Source of the DNA: Hydractinia symbiolongicarpus
Taxonomy: Eukaryota; Cnidaria; Hydrozoa; Anthoathecata; Hydractiniidae
DNA: 60,000 bases
Direction: 5' to 3'
Assembly: GCF_029227915.1 (NCBI RefSeq)
Contig: NC_079880.1
Location: forward strand, 23,872,501-23,932,500
Of the stretch, positions 29,347 to 41,865 are shown piece after piece; the first letter of the stretch is position 1; each line of letters starts with the position of its first letter. The notes under the pieces are model-generated. The model saw only the letters and a program-made list of their open reading frames with translations, did not search any database and had not been told where the DNA came from. Position numbers and translations under genes: made by a program.

Positions 29347-30450
29347 GAAATAAATATATTTAATCGCTTTTTTTTAACATTCTTTTTGTTATAAAACTTT
29401 ATCATTTGCTAAAGTAAAAAATCTTTTTTACTTTATAAGCCAATTTATTTTTATTTTACAGTACAATATTTTTCCTCCGCACGCGCATTTTTGCGCACAA
29501 ATGCAAACACATTTTATGTAACGTTGAAATTTTCTCCGTGATGGAGGTCCATTGAAATGCGTGATCGAAAGATCGAATAATGTTCAGGTCGTGGTCGTGA
29601 TAAGTTGGTAAAACGGGGGTATTAATATTGCAAAATAAAAATCAATCTTATGATTATGGTAGGTCATAAATGCATTGCAGAAGCTACTGACTTATAAGTG
29701 GTTGTTATCTCAGATCGTTTTTAAAAGAACTATCTGTGACTTGCGCGAACCAATTATAAAAACTTTGATTGCTTGGTAGATCACCTGCACGACGTATTTT
29801 GTTTAGCCATTTTTGAGTTCTTTCTTTTTCACAGACGGGATTCTTTAAAAACTTACTTCTTTACACTTCTCTGATCGAATGGTACATCGAAACGCAGAGC
29901 AACTAACCATTTTATAAAGATTTAAACGTAAATGACATACAAAAAGCGATTTAATGGAAGCTATGGAGTTCTTAACATGAACGTTCTCTGCGCTCGCTTA
30001 AACTTCCTGCACGATGTGATGTCATTAATGCGAAGTGAAATTGTGGAGCACGTTTGCTACGCGAGCTATACCAAAAGAAATTATTAAGATTAACAAAATT
30101 TTGATAGAAAAAAAATCATATAAAATCAGCTTAAGGAAATATAACTGGTATTTTTTCACGAAAAGGTAGGTTATTTTTTTGTCCAATAGAAAAAATAAGT
30201 TCGGACCGAGCAGCTGTTATAATTGTTAGCTAAAAATACCAATAAATAGGCTTTACCCCCTACCCCCTGTCTTTCTCCCCCCCCCCAGTTATTTCCCGTT
30301 TTTCCGTTTACCGGAAGCGAAAAACTCGGATGTATAATCAAGCAATCAGAAAACGGCTATCGGCTAATTTGAATAATGTGTATTTTACAGACCTAACACA
30401 AATACATAGTTTATACCAAGTCCTGATAATAATTGGCTTAGCTGGCATGC
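29347..30450. other. Intergenic DNA without a recognised feature
   Basis: AT-rich, with a short C-run near 30260-30290. No long frame, tRNA or TIR pair was found. Confidence 0.4.
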
Positions 30451-31538
30451 TATCTATATAATAATACGCCAGTTCCGTGTGTCTGTCTGTCACTTTTGCA
30501 AAGTGGATTACATTCTTCAAAATTTTCTTTAACAAATTCTATAAAACATCGCCTATAAAATTGTTCTGTAATTTACCAAACTTTACCGATAAAATAGTAT
30601 TGACGTCAAAGGAAAGTTAATTAAGATTAGTGAAGCCATTACAATGCACTTAAAACTTTGAGGCCAAATAACTTGGAAACGAGGTGGTGACGTCAATGTT
30701 TTTTCACCGCGTGGGTAACTAGGGACAACCTGGGACCAATTTGGGTAAGTTTTCTAAACCTGGGTCCCCGAATCCGTTTCGGAATGGACGGTTTGATGGC
30801 GTCTTCAAAAAACCTTTAAACCTTGATATCTCTGAAACTGTTTGACAAAGATACATGATCATATACATTTTCTTGATCAGCATTTCAAGATATATACGAT
30901 GAAGGCAACAGGTATACAAATTTCTAAAAAAATATATTTATTTTGTATTTGCAATGCTGACGTCAGCAAAAAAACTAAAACAACCTATTTTTCCATTGTC
31001 CTTCTGCCTAAGTGGATTACTCCACGGGATTTATCGACTAGTCTATATAATAATACGCCAGTTCCGTGTGTCTGTCTGTCACTTTTGCAAATTGGATTAC
31101 ATTGTTCTGTAATTTACCAAACTTTACCGATAAAATAGTATTGACGTCAAAGGAAAGTTAATTAAGATTAGTGAAGCCATTACAATGCACTTAAAACTTT
31201 GAGGCTAAATAACTTGGAAACGAGGTGGTGACGTCAATGTTTTTTCACCGCGTGGGTAACTAGGGACAACCTGGGACCAATTTGGGTAAGTTTTTCAAAC
31301 CTGGGTCCCCGATTCCGTTTCGGAATGGACGGTTTGATGACGTCATCAAAAAACCTTTAAGCCTTGATATCTCTGCAACCGTTTGTCAAAGATACATGAT
31401 CATATACATTTTCTTGATCAGCATTTCAAGATATATACGATGAAGGCAACAGGTATACAAATTTCTAAAAAAATATATTTATTTTGTATTTGCACTGCTG
31501 ACGTCAGCAAAAAAACTAAAACAACCTATTTTTCCATT
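30451..31538. repeat. Two direct copies of a dispersed repeat
   Basis: Copy one runs from about 30451 to 31020 and copy two from about 31042 to 31538. Both begin TATATAATAATACGCCAGTT and share long blocks, for example TTTTTTCACCGCGTGGGTAA and ATCATATACATTTTCTTGAT. Copy two lacks part of the early sequence and the tail after TTTTCCATTG. They are non-coding; the short frames inside are by chance. The spacing is about 590 bp. Copy two ends exactly where the left arm of the giant palindrome starts. Confidence 0.8.
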
Positions 31539-32126
31539 GCACACCGTTACAGTCACAGTTTCGTATCTCAAGATTTGTCCCATATATGGTGAAATTGTGT
31601 CCATATAAGGCAAATGTTTTTGTCTAGGAAAAAAATAATGGCGCGACAGCTGCAGCAGAATGTAAAGGCAGTTCTGGCTCGGATTTTAAACGTTCTTGCT
31701 GAAAAAACTGAATATTATGGGAGTCACAAGGAATGCTAACTATATACAACAGGATGTATGTATAGTTACCTTTACTTTTTACCTTTTTTGGTAGCTAAAC
31801 ATTTTTTGTTGAGGTAATTACAATACAAAATCTATAGCTAGCTAGCTTTACTCTAGCCTAGCTGATGACACAATACAGGGTATAGTTATCCAACTTTCCT
31901 TTTTCTTTTGGCTAGCTTAATGGCAATTTGCATAAAAATGTAGCTGCTATGTTGCCATCAGTGCTATTGTAGCTCTGCAGCTACAATATCAGCACTCACT
32001 GATGATACGCACTCTAGTGTAGAGTACTCCAAAGCCTTTCTAATGCACTTCAAAAGGACATGTACTTTGTACACATAGGTGTTATTAAGTATGAGTGTTA
32101 CTTAATCCTACTAAATAAATGCGCTT

Positions 32127-32545
32127 ATTTTACATGGCTTGCCTCACAAATTTAAGGGATATACCCTGTCTATTACTTCCAGGAAAGGCCTGGAAGTAAT
32201 ATAGATGCGGAGTCTTAGAGTATTTGTGGCGCCGTAGATTAGTGGTTATAGCTGTGCGGGAGACCAGGGTTCGATTCCTCTTGACAGCGATTCAACATGG
32301 GCGAGTGAATGTTACCATAGCCCCGGGTTAACCCAAGCCATGTGAGGGAATTTGGAGAGATAGCACACTGTGTGGGCCGTTGGATGTTGCCAGGAGTTGT
32401 CTGGTAGAGCGTGGGCCCTAATTTGGTCTGCGTAGGTCAAAATGAGCATTAAATACTTAAGGACTCTCCATCTAAGCCATGGCCCCTCCTGGAAATAATA
32501 GACAGGGTATATCCCTCGATATTTGTGAGGCTAGCCATGTAAAAT
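32127..32545. mobile_element. MITE with about 55-bp TIRs, left-arm copy
   Basis: ATTTTACATGGCTTGCCTCA at the left end is matched by its complement at the right (TGAGGCTAGCCATGTAAAAT). The TIRs continue through GGGATATACCCTGTCTATTA up to CCAGGA. A plus-strand SINE sits inside it. The mirror copy is at 48742-49160. Confidence 0.8.
32228..32460 (+). mobile_element. tRNA-derived SINE inside the MITE
   Basis: A Pol III type-2 promoter is clear: an A-box-like TAGATTAGTGGTTA at about 32235 and a B box GGTTCGATTCC at 32268-32278. The body ends near GAGCATTAAATAC. A second, diverged copy on the minus strand (about 32958-32563) shares the start (GGCGCCGTAGGTTAGTGG) and the tail (AATGAGCATTAAATAGATAG), so the two face each other. 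The tail of the second grades into TATC repeats. Confidence 0.7.
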
Positions 32546-32562
32546 ATGCACATCTATCTATC

Positions 32563-32958
32563 TATTTAATGCTCATTTTGAGTTACGCAGACTTTTTGAT
32601 AAAGCCCGACTCCCACCAGACATAAACATTTCAGAAAAAACGTGTCATGAACTGTTGTGTACATTGTAACATGTTGCGCATTCGAAGCGGTAGTTGCATT
32701 CATTTCGTTTTTATCTACTTAACTAAACGTTCTCTTGTGGTTAATTAAAAAACTGCTGGTTCTCTGTTGGTTAGTTCAAAATACTGCTGGTTACTGCTGG
32801 TTCCTACTTTAGGAAAAGCAGCCATGCCCCAATTTCCCTCACATGGCTTGGGTTGTGATAACATTTTCTTGCCCATATTAAATCGCTACCAAGAGAAATT
32901 GAGCTCCAGTCTCCCACACAAATTGTGAGAGTTAAAACCACTAACCTACGGCGCCACA
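32563..32958 (-). mobile_element. Second, diverged tRNA-derived SINE, left arm
   Basis: It starts GGCGCCGTAGGTTAGTGG on the minus strand. Its B box is less well kept (GGAGCTCAATTTC where GGTTCGATTCC would be expected). It shares with the plus-strand SINE the block CCCAAGCCATGTGAGGGAA and the 3' AATGAGCATTAAAT. The mirror copy is at about 48335-48725. Confidence 0.6.
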
Positions 32959-33263
32959 ATAATTATTTACATATTTGGCGATTGACAATGTGAAACTGTG
33001 TATTTATTATTAGATAATATATTTTCCTTATTTATATAGCTTGGGAAGAAATGACATTTGCGATGTGAATAATGAGACATGAAATGGATCTACGAAAAGA
33101 TTGGCATACAAATTTAGCAGCACATTCTATGGTCATAGAGGAAGACAATATGTTACCTTATGTATATATATTTTTTTTATTTGTTATATATCTTATACTC
33201 AGTAGCAGCATGAACACTGAATATGAAAAAGCTAGACACGAAACTTATAAAAACTTAAATTAA

Positions 33264-33779
33264 TTTTTGTTCCAATGCAGTCAAGCATGTATATATGTAA
33301 ACCAAAAACATATTTGCTTTATTTTATGTATATAAAATAGTTTTATTGAAAGCACTTCTTTTCTATTCCTAAGGCAGATTTTCAAATAGAATTTATTAAG
33401 TATTTAAACACATTGAAGTCAGTAAGAAGTCTGTGTTAAATATCAAGAGCTTTGTTAGCTGAACTTTGACATTATATATAGAAAAAGTTATTAACACCTT
33501 TTACACCTACACACACTACATATCTTGGTAAAGTCGTAACGATGTTAGCTCCTTGGTGTGAACAAGGCGATAAGATCGGTGACAATAACAATTTCATGAC
33601 AGTTAGATATTATGTCAACAAAATTATGAAACAAACAATGATAGAAGCTCCAGTACAGTAATTGTATTATAATATACGTGGATATTTTTTACTTTTGTAA
33701 ATATTCAGGCTTCTATATAAAATCACGCACCATATTTAATAATAGATTTTAGGCTTAGCACTTTTGTAACCTGATAATG
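33264..33779. other. 3' side of the KDZ gene, no gene seen
   Basis: AT-rich sequence between the transposase stop and the SINE block. It presumably holds the 3' untranslated region and polyadenylation site of the minus-strand gene. It contains AATAAA-like strings, but none can be singled out. Confidence 0.35.
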
Positions 33780-36700
33780 TTACTTTATATCGTTTTGCAC
33801 AATCTTCTTAGTCAGTGTCTGCTCAAACGCACCGTAGTAACCAATCTTCATTCTAGTCCGGCTACTATTAAAAACTTTAATGTTCCACTGGTGTATGAAG
33901 AATTGAACGTAAAACGTAAAATGCGCTTGTCCCATTAATTTTGCCGAGGCTTTAATTCTTTGCAGAAAGCTGTTAAATTGTTCACAGATACTTGTGTTCG
34001 GTGAGTTCATTCCACTTAACCTGCTACTGTTGTAGGCTTGAGAGCATTTATGGCTGAATCCGTGGAACACGTCATGAAAAAAACGCGTGTCTTGAAAATA
34101 CCCAGATTCTCGATTTTTGGCGTACTCGCTTAAGCCACAAGCAAAATCGTAAAAAATGGTTTCGGGCCCTTTTTCCAAATGGGTATACAATGATGCCAGT
34201 GCGTCCTTTCTTCCTTCACTTCCTGTTATAATGTGAAACCCAAGACAGTGACCATGATAAGGACAAAACCACAAAAAAAGATATGTTGTCCCTTTTTTTG
34301 ACACGTCCGGGTACACCTTCCGACATCTAACATCTGGGGTGTTATCATTTGCGGTGTCTTTTATTTCCCTTTTATCCATAGAAAAACTTCGCATTTTTCT
34401 TATTTGCTCTCCATTCTCAGTAAAGTAGTACGCTCGACCGTACTTCGCCGGGTTATAAGTACCTTCTAATTTCTGAGTTGGTGCAGGTGGAGTATTAAAA
34501 GAATGTATAGATTTTACACGCTCGCATACGTGTACGAAAAAGCTAAGCGTGTCCTCGGGAATCGTCCCATTATGAACGAGGAATGATTGTATCATTAACC
34601 ATGCCATCTCAGGACAATATGTCCTAACATCTTCGGCAAACGCCAAAGTGTCCATACTGCTAGTGCTAAAAAAACTGTTCAGCTTTTCTGCTAAAGCGAT
34701 AGGACATATGACATCAACGGAACAATCAGTAAACAGCATCGATAACAACTTGGCGGCGGCCAGTTGTTCGTTTCGATCTATACCTTCCTGTTGTATGTTA
34801 AAAACGCGAGAAATAAAAGGTACAACTCGATCATCAAGTAACTGCACATATTCTTTGAACATAAGTGACGAAATCTGGTTGTAATCCCCATCAATTATAA
34901 ATCGACACATTTATTGAAAAGTGTCTCGCGCCAATTTGCAAAATGCTGCGGTGTTGTTCATGGATGTGGGAATAAAGCACCGATCCAATCGTCTCAGTTT
35001 CGTTTCCAAAATTTCAGATTCGTTGGAGCGTTCAATGGGTGAAACAAATGCTTGTTTAAAATTTAATCCAATTTTCGTTCCATCACAAGCAAGTGAACTG
35101 CATTTTCCGCCGCACCAAGAGCAGGACATACGAAAGTCGATTTTCATATGCGATGCCCATGCAAACCACCACGCAATAAAAGTCCGACTGGACATAAAAG
35201 ATTTGCCTGTCGGAAACAGGCGCTTGTACGTTTTATTCATGCACATGGTAAATCCTGAAAATGTTTGTTTTCCGCTATTTACAGCATCAACAAACATCCA
35301 ACCAATTTCATATCCGGCACACGTGTGAGCGGAAAGCCTGAATATACACTCATCCTCTCCAGCCCATGATCTTATGCATGTACCTTGAAGACATTTTCTT
35401 TTCCAGACTTTTGCTTCTACGGCGCCTAAAAAGATTGGATTGGTAAATCTGGCTATTTTGATGGAAAATGGCTTCGTTTTGGAAAAAGGCTTTTCAAAAT
35501 TGATAATCTTTTACCTAAGCTTAAAAACAGCGTAGTCTTTCCGACTTCTTCCAATAGACCATCTGGATTTTCGTCAGACGTCCATCTGGCCTAAGTATCA
35601 AAACATATTAACCTTAATCAACTAATTCTAAGAGAGTAATAGTGTTTCTAAATGGTTGAAAAATTTACCTGGCAAGTACACGTTCCATTAGCACTAGGAA
35701 CGAACAATGGGAAAGTTTCTGGTTCTTTAATATCTATTCTACTTCGTTGATAGAATTGCATACTTAAGTTGTTTGAATCTGGATTGGAATCAACAATTTG
35801 AGTAGAAGGACAATTCTTGCCAAAGGTCCATAACCCACATGCAACATCAAATATATCTTCCCACTACGAAGAAAAGATGTGTGTAAAATGCTGAATGTCC
35901 ATAGATTCAAAATAATTCTGACAAAAAATGTTTACTTTCTAAAGTCAAGCTCAAACTTTGAAGGATTTTTTTTTTACTTTTTTCTCAATTTTTAACGTTG
36001 CTTTGTTTCCTCAAAAAATTATTTTTTAAGTCTGCTTTTATAAGTACATAGGTTTGGCTGTAATAAGTAAAACTAACAACCTTTTCAGAGGGTAAAGTAT
36101 CATCTTCATCACTGCTATCACCATAGTTACCATCATCAACCTCGATATCCATCTCCATCCTCGTTGGCACTTCGTCAAGACTTTCTTTTAGCAATTTAAG
36201 ATGTTGACAAAGTGATGAACAATCAGTTAAATTTCTTACATTTCGTTTAGTTGATTGGTTCTTTGATAAACGACATTGAGTTGAGTGACATGTTGCGATT
36301 TGTTTGTGAATCTTATCAACATTACACACTGTAACAAATTCAACTTGATCTGCAACAATAGAAAAACGTTTAACGCCTGTTTTGGCGGGAAGTGAAATGA
36401 CTTGATCGTTCGTACATTCAAGAGCTTCCAGAACAATCTAAGATTTAAAATAAAAAAAATTAAAACAGACTTACACAGATTTATAACAACCCTTTCTGTC
36501 AGAGTTTCTTATTGACACAACACATATAGTTAATTAAGGAGATTATTTTCAAAATTTGACCCCTTATGCTACCCAATAATTTGTCCGGTATTTCTTACAA
36601 ATGTAGTTACAAATGAATATAACAAAACACACCTGTTTGTTAATATGTTCTGGAATAATTGCTGATTCGTTTAAACCGTCAAAATCTACAAATATCAATA

Positions 36701-37954
36701 ATTCCTTCATTAAGCGACAATGGCAACACGTGACCCTCCCTCTCGCATTTGCATAATTTCCATGATCAACATCGATTGAGGCTTGCAACGTACTAAAGAT
36801 TTTACATTGGCATGTAATTATCGGTGTCGTCTCCGTTTTTACCGCAGTAACATGAACGTATTCATAATTCTAAAAATTCGGGAAATATAACGGACATTAA
36901 AGTGTTATTTATAGATGGAGAACATTTTAAGGCAAAAAATCAGTATAAATAAAAGTTGGAAAAAAATTAATAGCTCGTAACCGTGTCTGTTGTTACCGTC
37001 CGTCTATGTCTGGCGTATATTGTTATGTAATGATTGCAAGAAGCTGAAAAAATGTACATAGCGATTACATAGAGAGTTGAAAACAGCTAAATTTAAACAA
37101 ATTGAAATTAATTTGAACGTTGAGAGAAAGAAAAGGTTACCATAAAGTCTCCACTGTAGCTGTTGTAACCACCCATAGCAACAACTTGTTTATTTTCGTT
37201 TCTTAATCTCCAGTAAAGACGGTTATGACGGAATAATTCACCACAGAAATATTTATAAAGATTTGTTTCGTAATCATCTGCCAAGTTTGCATAAATGGCT
37301 GGTGTTATAGTTGCCGCTTGTTTTAACCTTACTGCAACAGGATATCGTTTCCGATAAGGTTCTCCAGACCTCTTTTTTGAATACGGAATTTCGCATTTGG
37401 AACCGAACAAATTGTTCAGGCACGCGTCAATTATATTTCCTGGGTTATTTCTGTAACACCATGCTTGTATGATCCGGTTTCTTGGTGACCCGGGATAGTA
37501 CTTCATAGATGTGGAAAACCGTTGTTCATACTTCAATTGTGAGGAACTAGCAGGCCAGTCCCACCGATGGTGGTTTGATAAAGATGAAATAATAGAAAAC
37601 TGATCGTTCAGAGAAATCACAGAGGGATATTGCTGAAGGAGACATCTCCGTATGCTTTGTGAAAAAGTTGACTTGGAACGATATTTGACAATTTGAGGTT
37701 GGAGTGTTGAACAAATTTCTTTATTATCGCATATAACGTGACTAAAATACAAAAAAAAAAAAACACAGAAATAATAGGAAACAGAAGGATAATTCAGTAT
37801 AATCATTTCATCGCATGCGCGCACGGTTACATACGTACCGATTCTCAATTTTATTTTCATTTGCCTCAAACTTTTGACTGTTGTGCAACGTAATACCAAA
37901 AACAAATAGACATTTCACTTTTTCTGATTGTATGGTTGGCATAATCGAGCTCAT
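33780..37954 (-). pseudogene. KDZ-superfamily transposase, seven exons, left arm (one nonsense change)
   Basis: Exons, all with GT...AG borders that keep frame: 37954-37839, 37741-37141, 36869-36633, 36437 to about 36050, 35863-35669, 35590-35515, 35425-33780. The 3' end of exon 4 is unsure (donor at a KV or YV junction). Exons 3-5 carry Cys clusters of the CxC kind (CQCKIF, CCHCRL, NGTCTCQ). Exon 7 has the KDZ signature: ACDGTKIG (first Asp), FYDFACGLSEYA (second Asp), HDVFHGFSHKC and NTSICEQFNSF (Glu). CAA has become TAA at 34911-34913, so the protein is cut before the catalytic core's second half; otherwise exon 7 is open to its end. The family cuts and pastes DNA in the nucleus. Confidence 0.8.
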
Positions 37955-38293
37955 AGTATTGTAAAAACTATTTTTGTTGCCTTTTATATTCCTTGAAGTT
38001 ACATTCTTCTTTTTTTCGTTGCAATTTTCTAAAGAAATAAAGATACGGCTCTTTAAATTATAATTTACGAGAGCAAAAGTTTGTTTCTAATTTCAATAAT
38101 CTGACAAAGCAATCGCAACTTGGTTATTGGAAAGTATGATGCGTTAAGAAAAGCACATTCGTCCAAGATACGCAGAAACTGCAGCGATACATCAACTTCT
38201 AAAATGGATTTGGAAATAAAAAAAGCCTTGCAACTTTCTTTTATTCTAGCTTAAATTTAAAACACTCTTCTACCAGATTATAATAACGATTAC

Positions 38294-38818
38294 TTAATAC
38301 GAATTACCAGAATTGCGCATTGTTTGGTATAATTTTCTAGATCTGATTTTTTCCATGTTGACATCATCCATTGTATAGACATGGTAGGGTAACAGGTCAT
38401 TCGTTAAACCTAAGCGTTGCTGAATAAAACACTGCCCTTCGTTATGAAAATACCCTTGAAATCCACCAGATTCAAAAAGGCGGCACACATAAACTCTTCC
38501 AACTGGTACTTCTATTTGCAAAACAGAGCAATAAAACACATCATCATAATAACCAGATGCTGCCATTGTCAAGCAAGTGTCCTCTGCTTTTATTATCGCG
38601 TTGCTCGCTTTAAAACAAGATGAAAGCATTGCCGTTGTTATTGAAGTCTCCAAATCTAACGCTTCGTGGCATTTATTTAAATTTGCCAATGCGATTTTCT
38701 TTTTATCTGTCTCTGCCTCCACTGAATGGGCTAAATATGACAAGGTAAATATGATATAGAACACAATACTCAGTAATTCTTTTAATATGGTGACAACGCA
38801 AAGTTTAGCTGTTGTCAT
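38294..38818 (-). CDS. 174-aa putative secreted protein carried by the KDZ element, left copy
   Basis: This is an intact frame. Residues 10-32 are hydrophobic (TILKELLSIVFYIIFTLSYLA) and end at a likely signal-peptide cut near SVEA. The mature part has Cys at several places (KCHEAL, SSCFKA, TCLTMA, YCSVL, VCRLF, GQCF) and a YVCRLFESGGFQG block. It lies 340 bp upstream of the transposase start on the same strand. The copy in the other arm differs at only four residues or so and is also intact, although both transposase copies are broken. I do not recognise the family. It could instead be a 5' exon of a larger gene, but its own stop argues against that. Confidence 0.6.
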   Translation of the reverse strand: MTTAKLCVVTILKELLSIVFYIIFTLSYLAHSVEAETDKKKIALANLNKCHEALDLETSITTAMLSSCFKASNAIIKAEDTCLTMAASGYYDDVFYCSVLQIEVPVGRVYVCRLFESGGFQGYFHNEGQCFIQQRLGLTNDLLPYHVYTMDDVNMEKIRSRKLYQTMRNSGNSY

Positions 38819-39456
38819 GTTAGCAAAGTAGTGAACGATGGGTTAACATTACTGACAATATGTATCAACATTCTTAAATCTGCCATCTTTTAGTCGCAAG
38901 ATATGAAGTGGGAAAATATGAAAAATATTTATATATATATTGCTTCCTTTGAAGAAAATGTAAACTACAGTCAACTCCCTCTAACTCTAATCTTTTTACT
39001 GTCGAGTGGAACATGCTTCAATTTTATGTATGGTAATGCATTCTTGATACAGTTTAGCATGATAATCTTAAAGCGTACTAACTTTGCGTAAGTATGTAAT
39101 ACATTATATCCAACCGGAAAGTTAACACTTAAAATGTTTACAATAATTTCTTTTCGTCGTTTTAGTAAATTTTACTTTCCTCAGTGAACAGTTCGATTTA
39201 CTGAACATTATAACTAAGAGTAGGCTTAAGAGCGGTTTGCAAGGTACCCGAGGTCAGAGTTAACGGGTAAGTATTATCTTTAAGGAATACTCATGATAAC
39301 AACGCTAGTGTTGGAGGTCATAAAATTTCGAGTTGTTTAGAGTTTCGGGAGTTGACAGTATATTAATCACCTACACGAGTTGGCAAGATCTGTTGACGTG
39401 ATACTGAAATTAGTATCTTCTAAACCACTGTCAATAATAACATTGGAAGCAACCTC

Positions 39457-41865
39457 GAGGGAATTACGGTCACAGTTTTGTATCTCAAATTTTCAGCCTC
39501 CTGATTGGCTAGAGATGCCGTACGGGTTGTGGTGTACGTAACGTCCGTGAAAGTAAAAAGGCAAACAAAGATGGCAGAAAAGATGTAGCGTAGCTGCAAA
39601 ATTCCACTGGCATCAGGCACAAAAAACGCGAAGTAAGCCGTCTATAGCTAACACACCTGAAAGTAGGAATGTAAGCCTTTGTTATTATCGCCTTTAGCTA
39701 TAACTTTTTAAGTTGATGAAACTAAATGTGTCGAGAACTGACTAGCCCAATCAACTTCCAGCACCTTCAAATAGCCCACATCCTCACATCAGTCTCAGTT
39801 AGGTTAACCTATCATCATCATCATCATTCCTAGCTTAACGTCCGTTTTCCATGCTAGCATGGGTTGGACGGGGTATATTAATGACCCTCTTCCAATCTGA
39901 TCTAGACTGTGTTAGATCTAAACTCAACTTCCGCTGTATCAAGTCTGTCCTTATAACCTCCTGCCAAGTCTTTCTCAGTCTGCCTCTGGGCTTTGCCCCA
40001 GGAACTATCAAGTCTCTACACTTTCTTACCCAATTATCCTCCTCCATTCTTTCCAAGAGCCCCAGCCAATTCAATCTTCTTATCTGGATAACATCTTTAA
40101 TTCTACTGATACTTATCCTGCTTCTTAGCTCATCTGAACTCTTTCTGTCTCTCAGACTGGCGTTACACATCCACCTAACCATTCTTATATCATTCCTTTT
40201 TAAAAGGTCAAGATCTTCCTGCTTCACTGCCCATGCCTCACTACCGTACAACATAACACTTCTTACACAGGGCAATGGTAATATTTACTTACACATATGG
40301 AATCAACGCCAATATATATCTATATCCATCGACAGCAAAAAGTAATACCAACATCTTGTGGATAGTTCATGTGTATGAAATCTGTACAATAAATGAATTT
40401 CCAAAATTACTCAAAATTTATGAATTTTTGTACACACGCTATTTAGTAGGTAAAAAAGCGAAACCACAGAGGGCTAAATGAAATGTAAATCGTAGATTTT
40501 TTAGAGGCAAGATCTAAAAGGCACTGGAATTAATCTTTTTAGTAAACAGTTTTTTTTGATTTATTTCTATGATTACTTCAATTTTTTGCTTTTATGTGTT
40601 TATTGTGCTTAATGCGAAATCAAAATAATGAGTTGCACAGAAAGTCATTTAAACAATATGTACTCTATTTAATTTATGGACTACTTATTATTATTGAGAT
40701 ACAAAAGGGTAGAATCTGAACCGAATAAAGGAAAAAAAGTTTTTGGAACCTAGGGGTCATGAACCTGATCCTCACATTATATAGGATAACCTCTATTTGC
40801 ACATCAATCATTTATATTTTGTTATTTTTGTTTTAGTCTAACATCAAGCACCAGCAGGTATGTGTGAATATGCAGTTTGTGATGGAATTTATTCATTACA
40901 ACCTGATTGTAAGAAAAACAACCGATTAAAACGTTATGATGGAAGAACAGCAAAGTAGCATATTATAAACATGAAAGTCGTTTTTGTTCTATGGTAATAG
41001 TTGTTGTGATTGTTATAAATAAATATATATAAGAATGAGTAAAATTTGAAAAACCAGAAAGAGACGATTGCTGTAATAATATCTCCTATATAATTTGAAA
41101 AAAGTCCGTCTGGGTGTGAGGCAAGGTAAATTATATTTTCTACAATTTTCTTTGCCTAAAGAAACATCTTCTAAAACTATGTTCTGTATTTTGAAACTTT
41201 AATTGTCTAAAACAAATCACATGATAAAATGAAATAATTTCATTAGTTGGGAATTTTGGCAGTTTTACCCTAATTTAAATTTGCTAAAGGTTTTTTAAAA
41301 TGGACTCTTATTATACGAATTTATGTTTTGCGTTTGAATGACGTTTTTATATGTCGAATATCCCAAATAGAAATTACTATCTGCAAGGAATCTTTTTACT
41401 CCTTGATGGTTACTCATGTTTCTAATCAAATATTGGTAGAGCTTAGAGATATTTTATAATTTTGTTGTTTTGTACAACCTATACTCAATTTATTTTGTTT
41501 TGTATATATCTAAAAAATAGAAAGTAACGAGCTGTGACTATTGAAGACTGTTTACTTTTTGTTCTCATTTTCTTGTAATTTGAGTTATTGTCGTGAGTTT
41601 TGTAAAAAATAATACCTTAAATTTTGTTTTATGGTAAAGAAATATTGTACACGAATTCGTTTTTTTATTCTTAACACCAGCAGGTTTAATGTAGTTATAT
41701 TTCCGTTTATTAATTCGACCTGTTATCCCCTTTCACAGATACAGTTATTTTTTTAATTTCATAGTTAGTAAGTTAAGTATGGACGCCATAAGTACGGATG
41801 AAGTAGAATATGATGCAATGCTGACATCATTAGAAGAAGTTCCAGAGGTGTTAGTGGAAGACATG
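39457..41865. other. Spacer of the giant palindrome (2.4 kb)
   Basis: This is single-copy DNA between the arms. It begins GAGGGAATTACGGTCACAGT, a near match to the outer end of the arms. It holds a LINE 3' end (39808-40275), then about 1.5 kb of AT-rich DNA without a gene, and the first half of a 58-codon frame at 41779. Confidence 0.7.
39808..40275 (-). mobile_element. LINE 3' end: C terminus of a reverse transcriptase ORF
   Basis: A 146-codon minus frame reads MLYGSEAWAVKQEDLDLLKR, WMCNASLRDRKSS, then RRLNWLGLLERM and GRLRKTWQEVI. This is the conserved tail after the RT domain in many non-LTR elements. After the stop (39835) a short 3' end with AAAACGGACGTTAAGC runs into a GAT repeat (ATGATGATGATGATAGG, ending 39808). 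Only the last 470 bp inserted, a common 5' truncation. Confidence 0.8.

Larger units (their letters stand above)
31539..39456 (-). repeat. Left arm of a giant palindrome (7.9 kb)
   Basis: It is the reverse complement of 41866-49748 with only scattered single-base changes and small indels. The outer end reads GCACACCGTTACAGTCACAG. The inner end is GCAACCTC at 39456, after which the two sides differ. The arm carries the KDZ transposase gene, the 174-aa gene, a MITE with SINE and a second SINE. No target duplication is visible at the outer ends (left flank TTCCATT, right flank TAGTTGC). Confidence 0.95.

Noticed and set aside
34921-35328. 135-codon plus frame, mirrored at 45992-46399
   Set aside because: Antisense shadow of KDZ exon 7, which has recognised catalytic motifs on the other strand.
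36564-36788. 74-codon frame ending in the intron
   Set aside because: It is exon 3 of the KDZ gene plus run-on into the intron; annotated as an exon instead.
39851-40345. 164-codon plus frame, Leu/Ser-rich
   Set aside because: Antisense of the LINE reverse-transcriptase tail on the minus strand.
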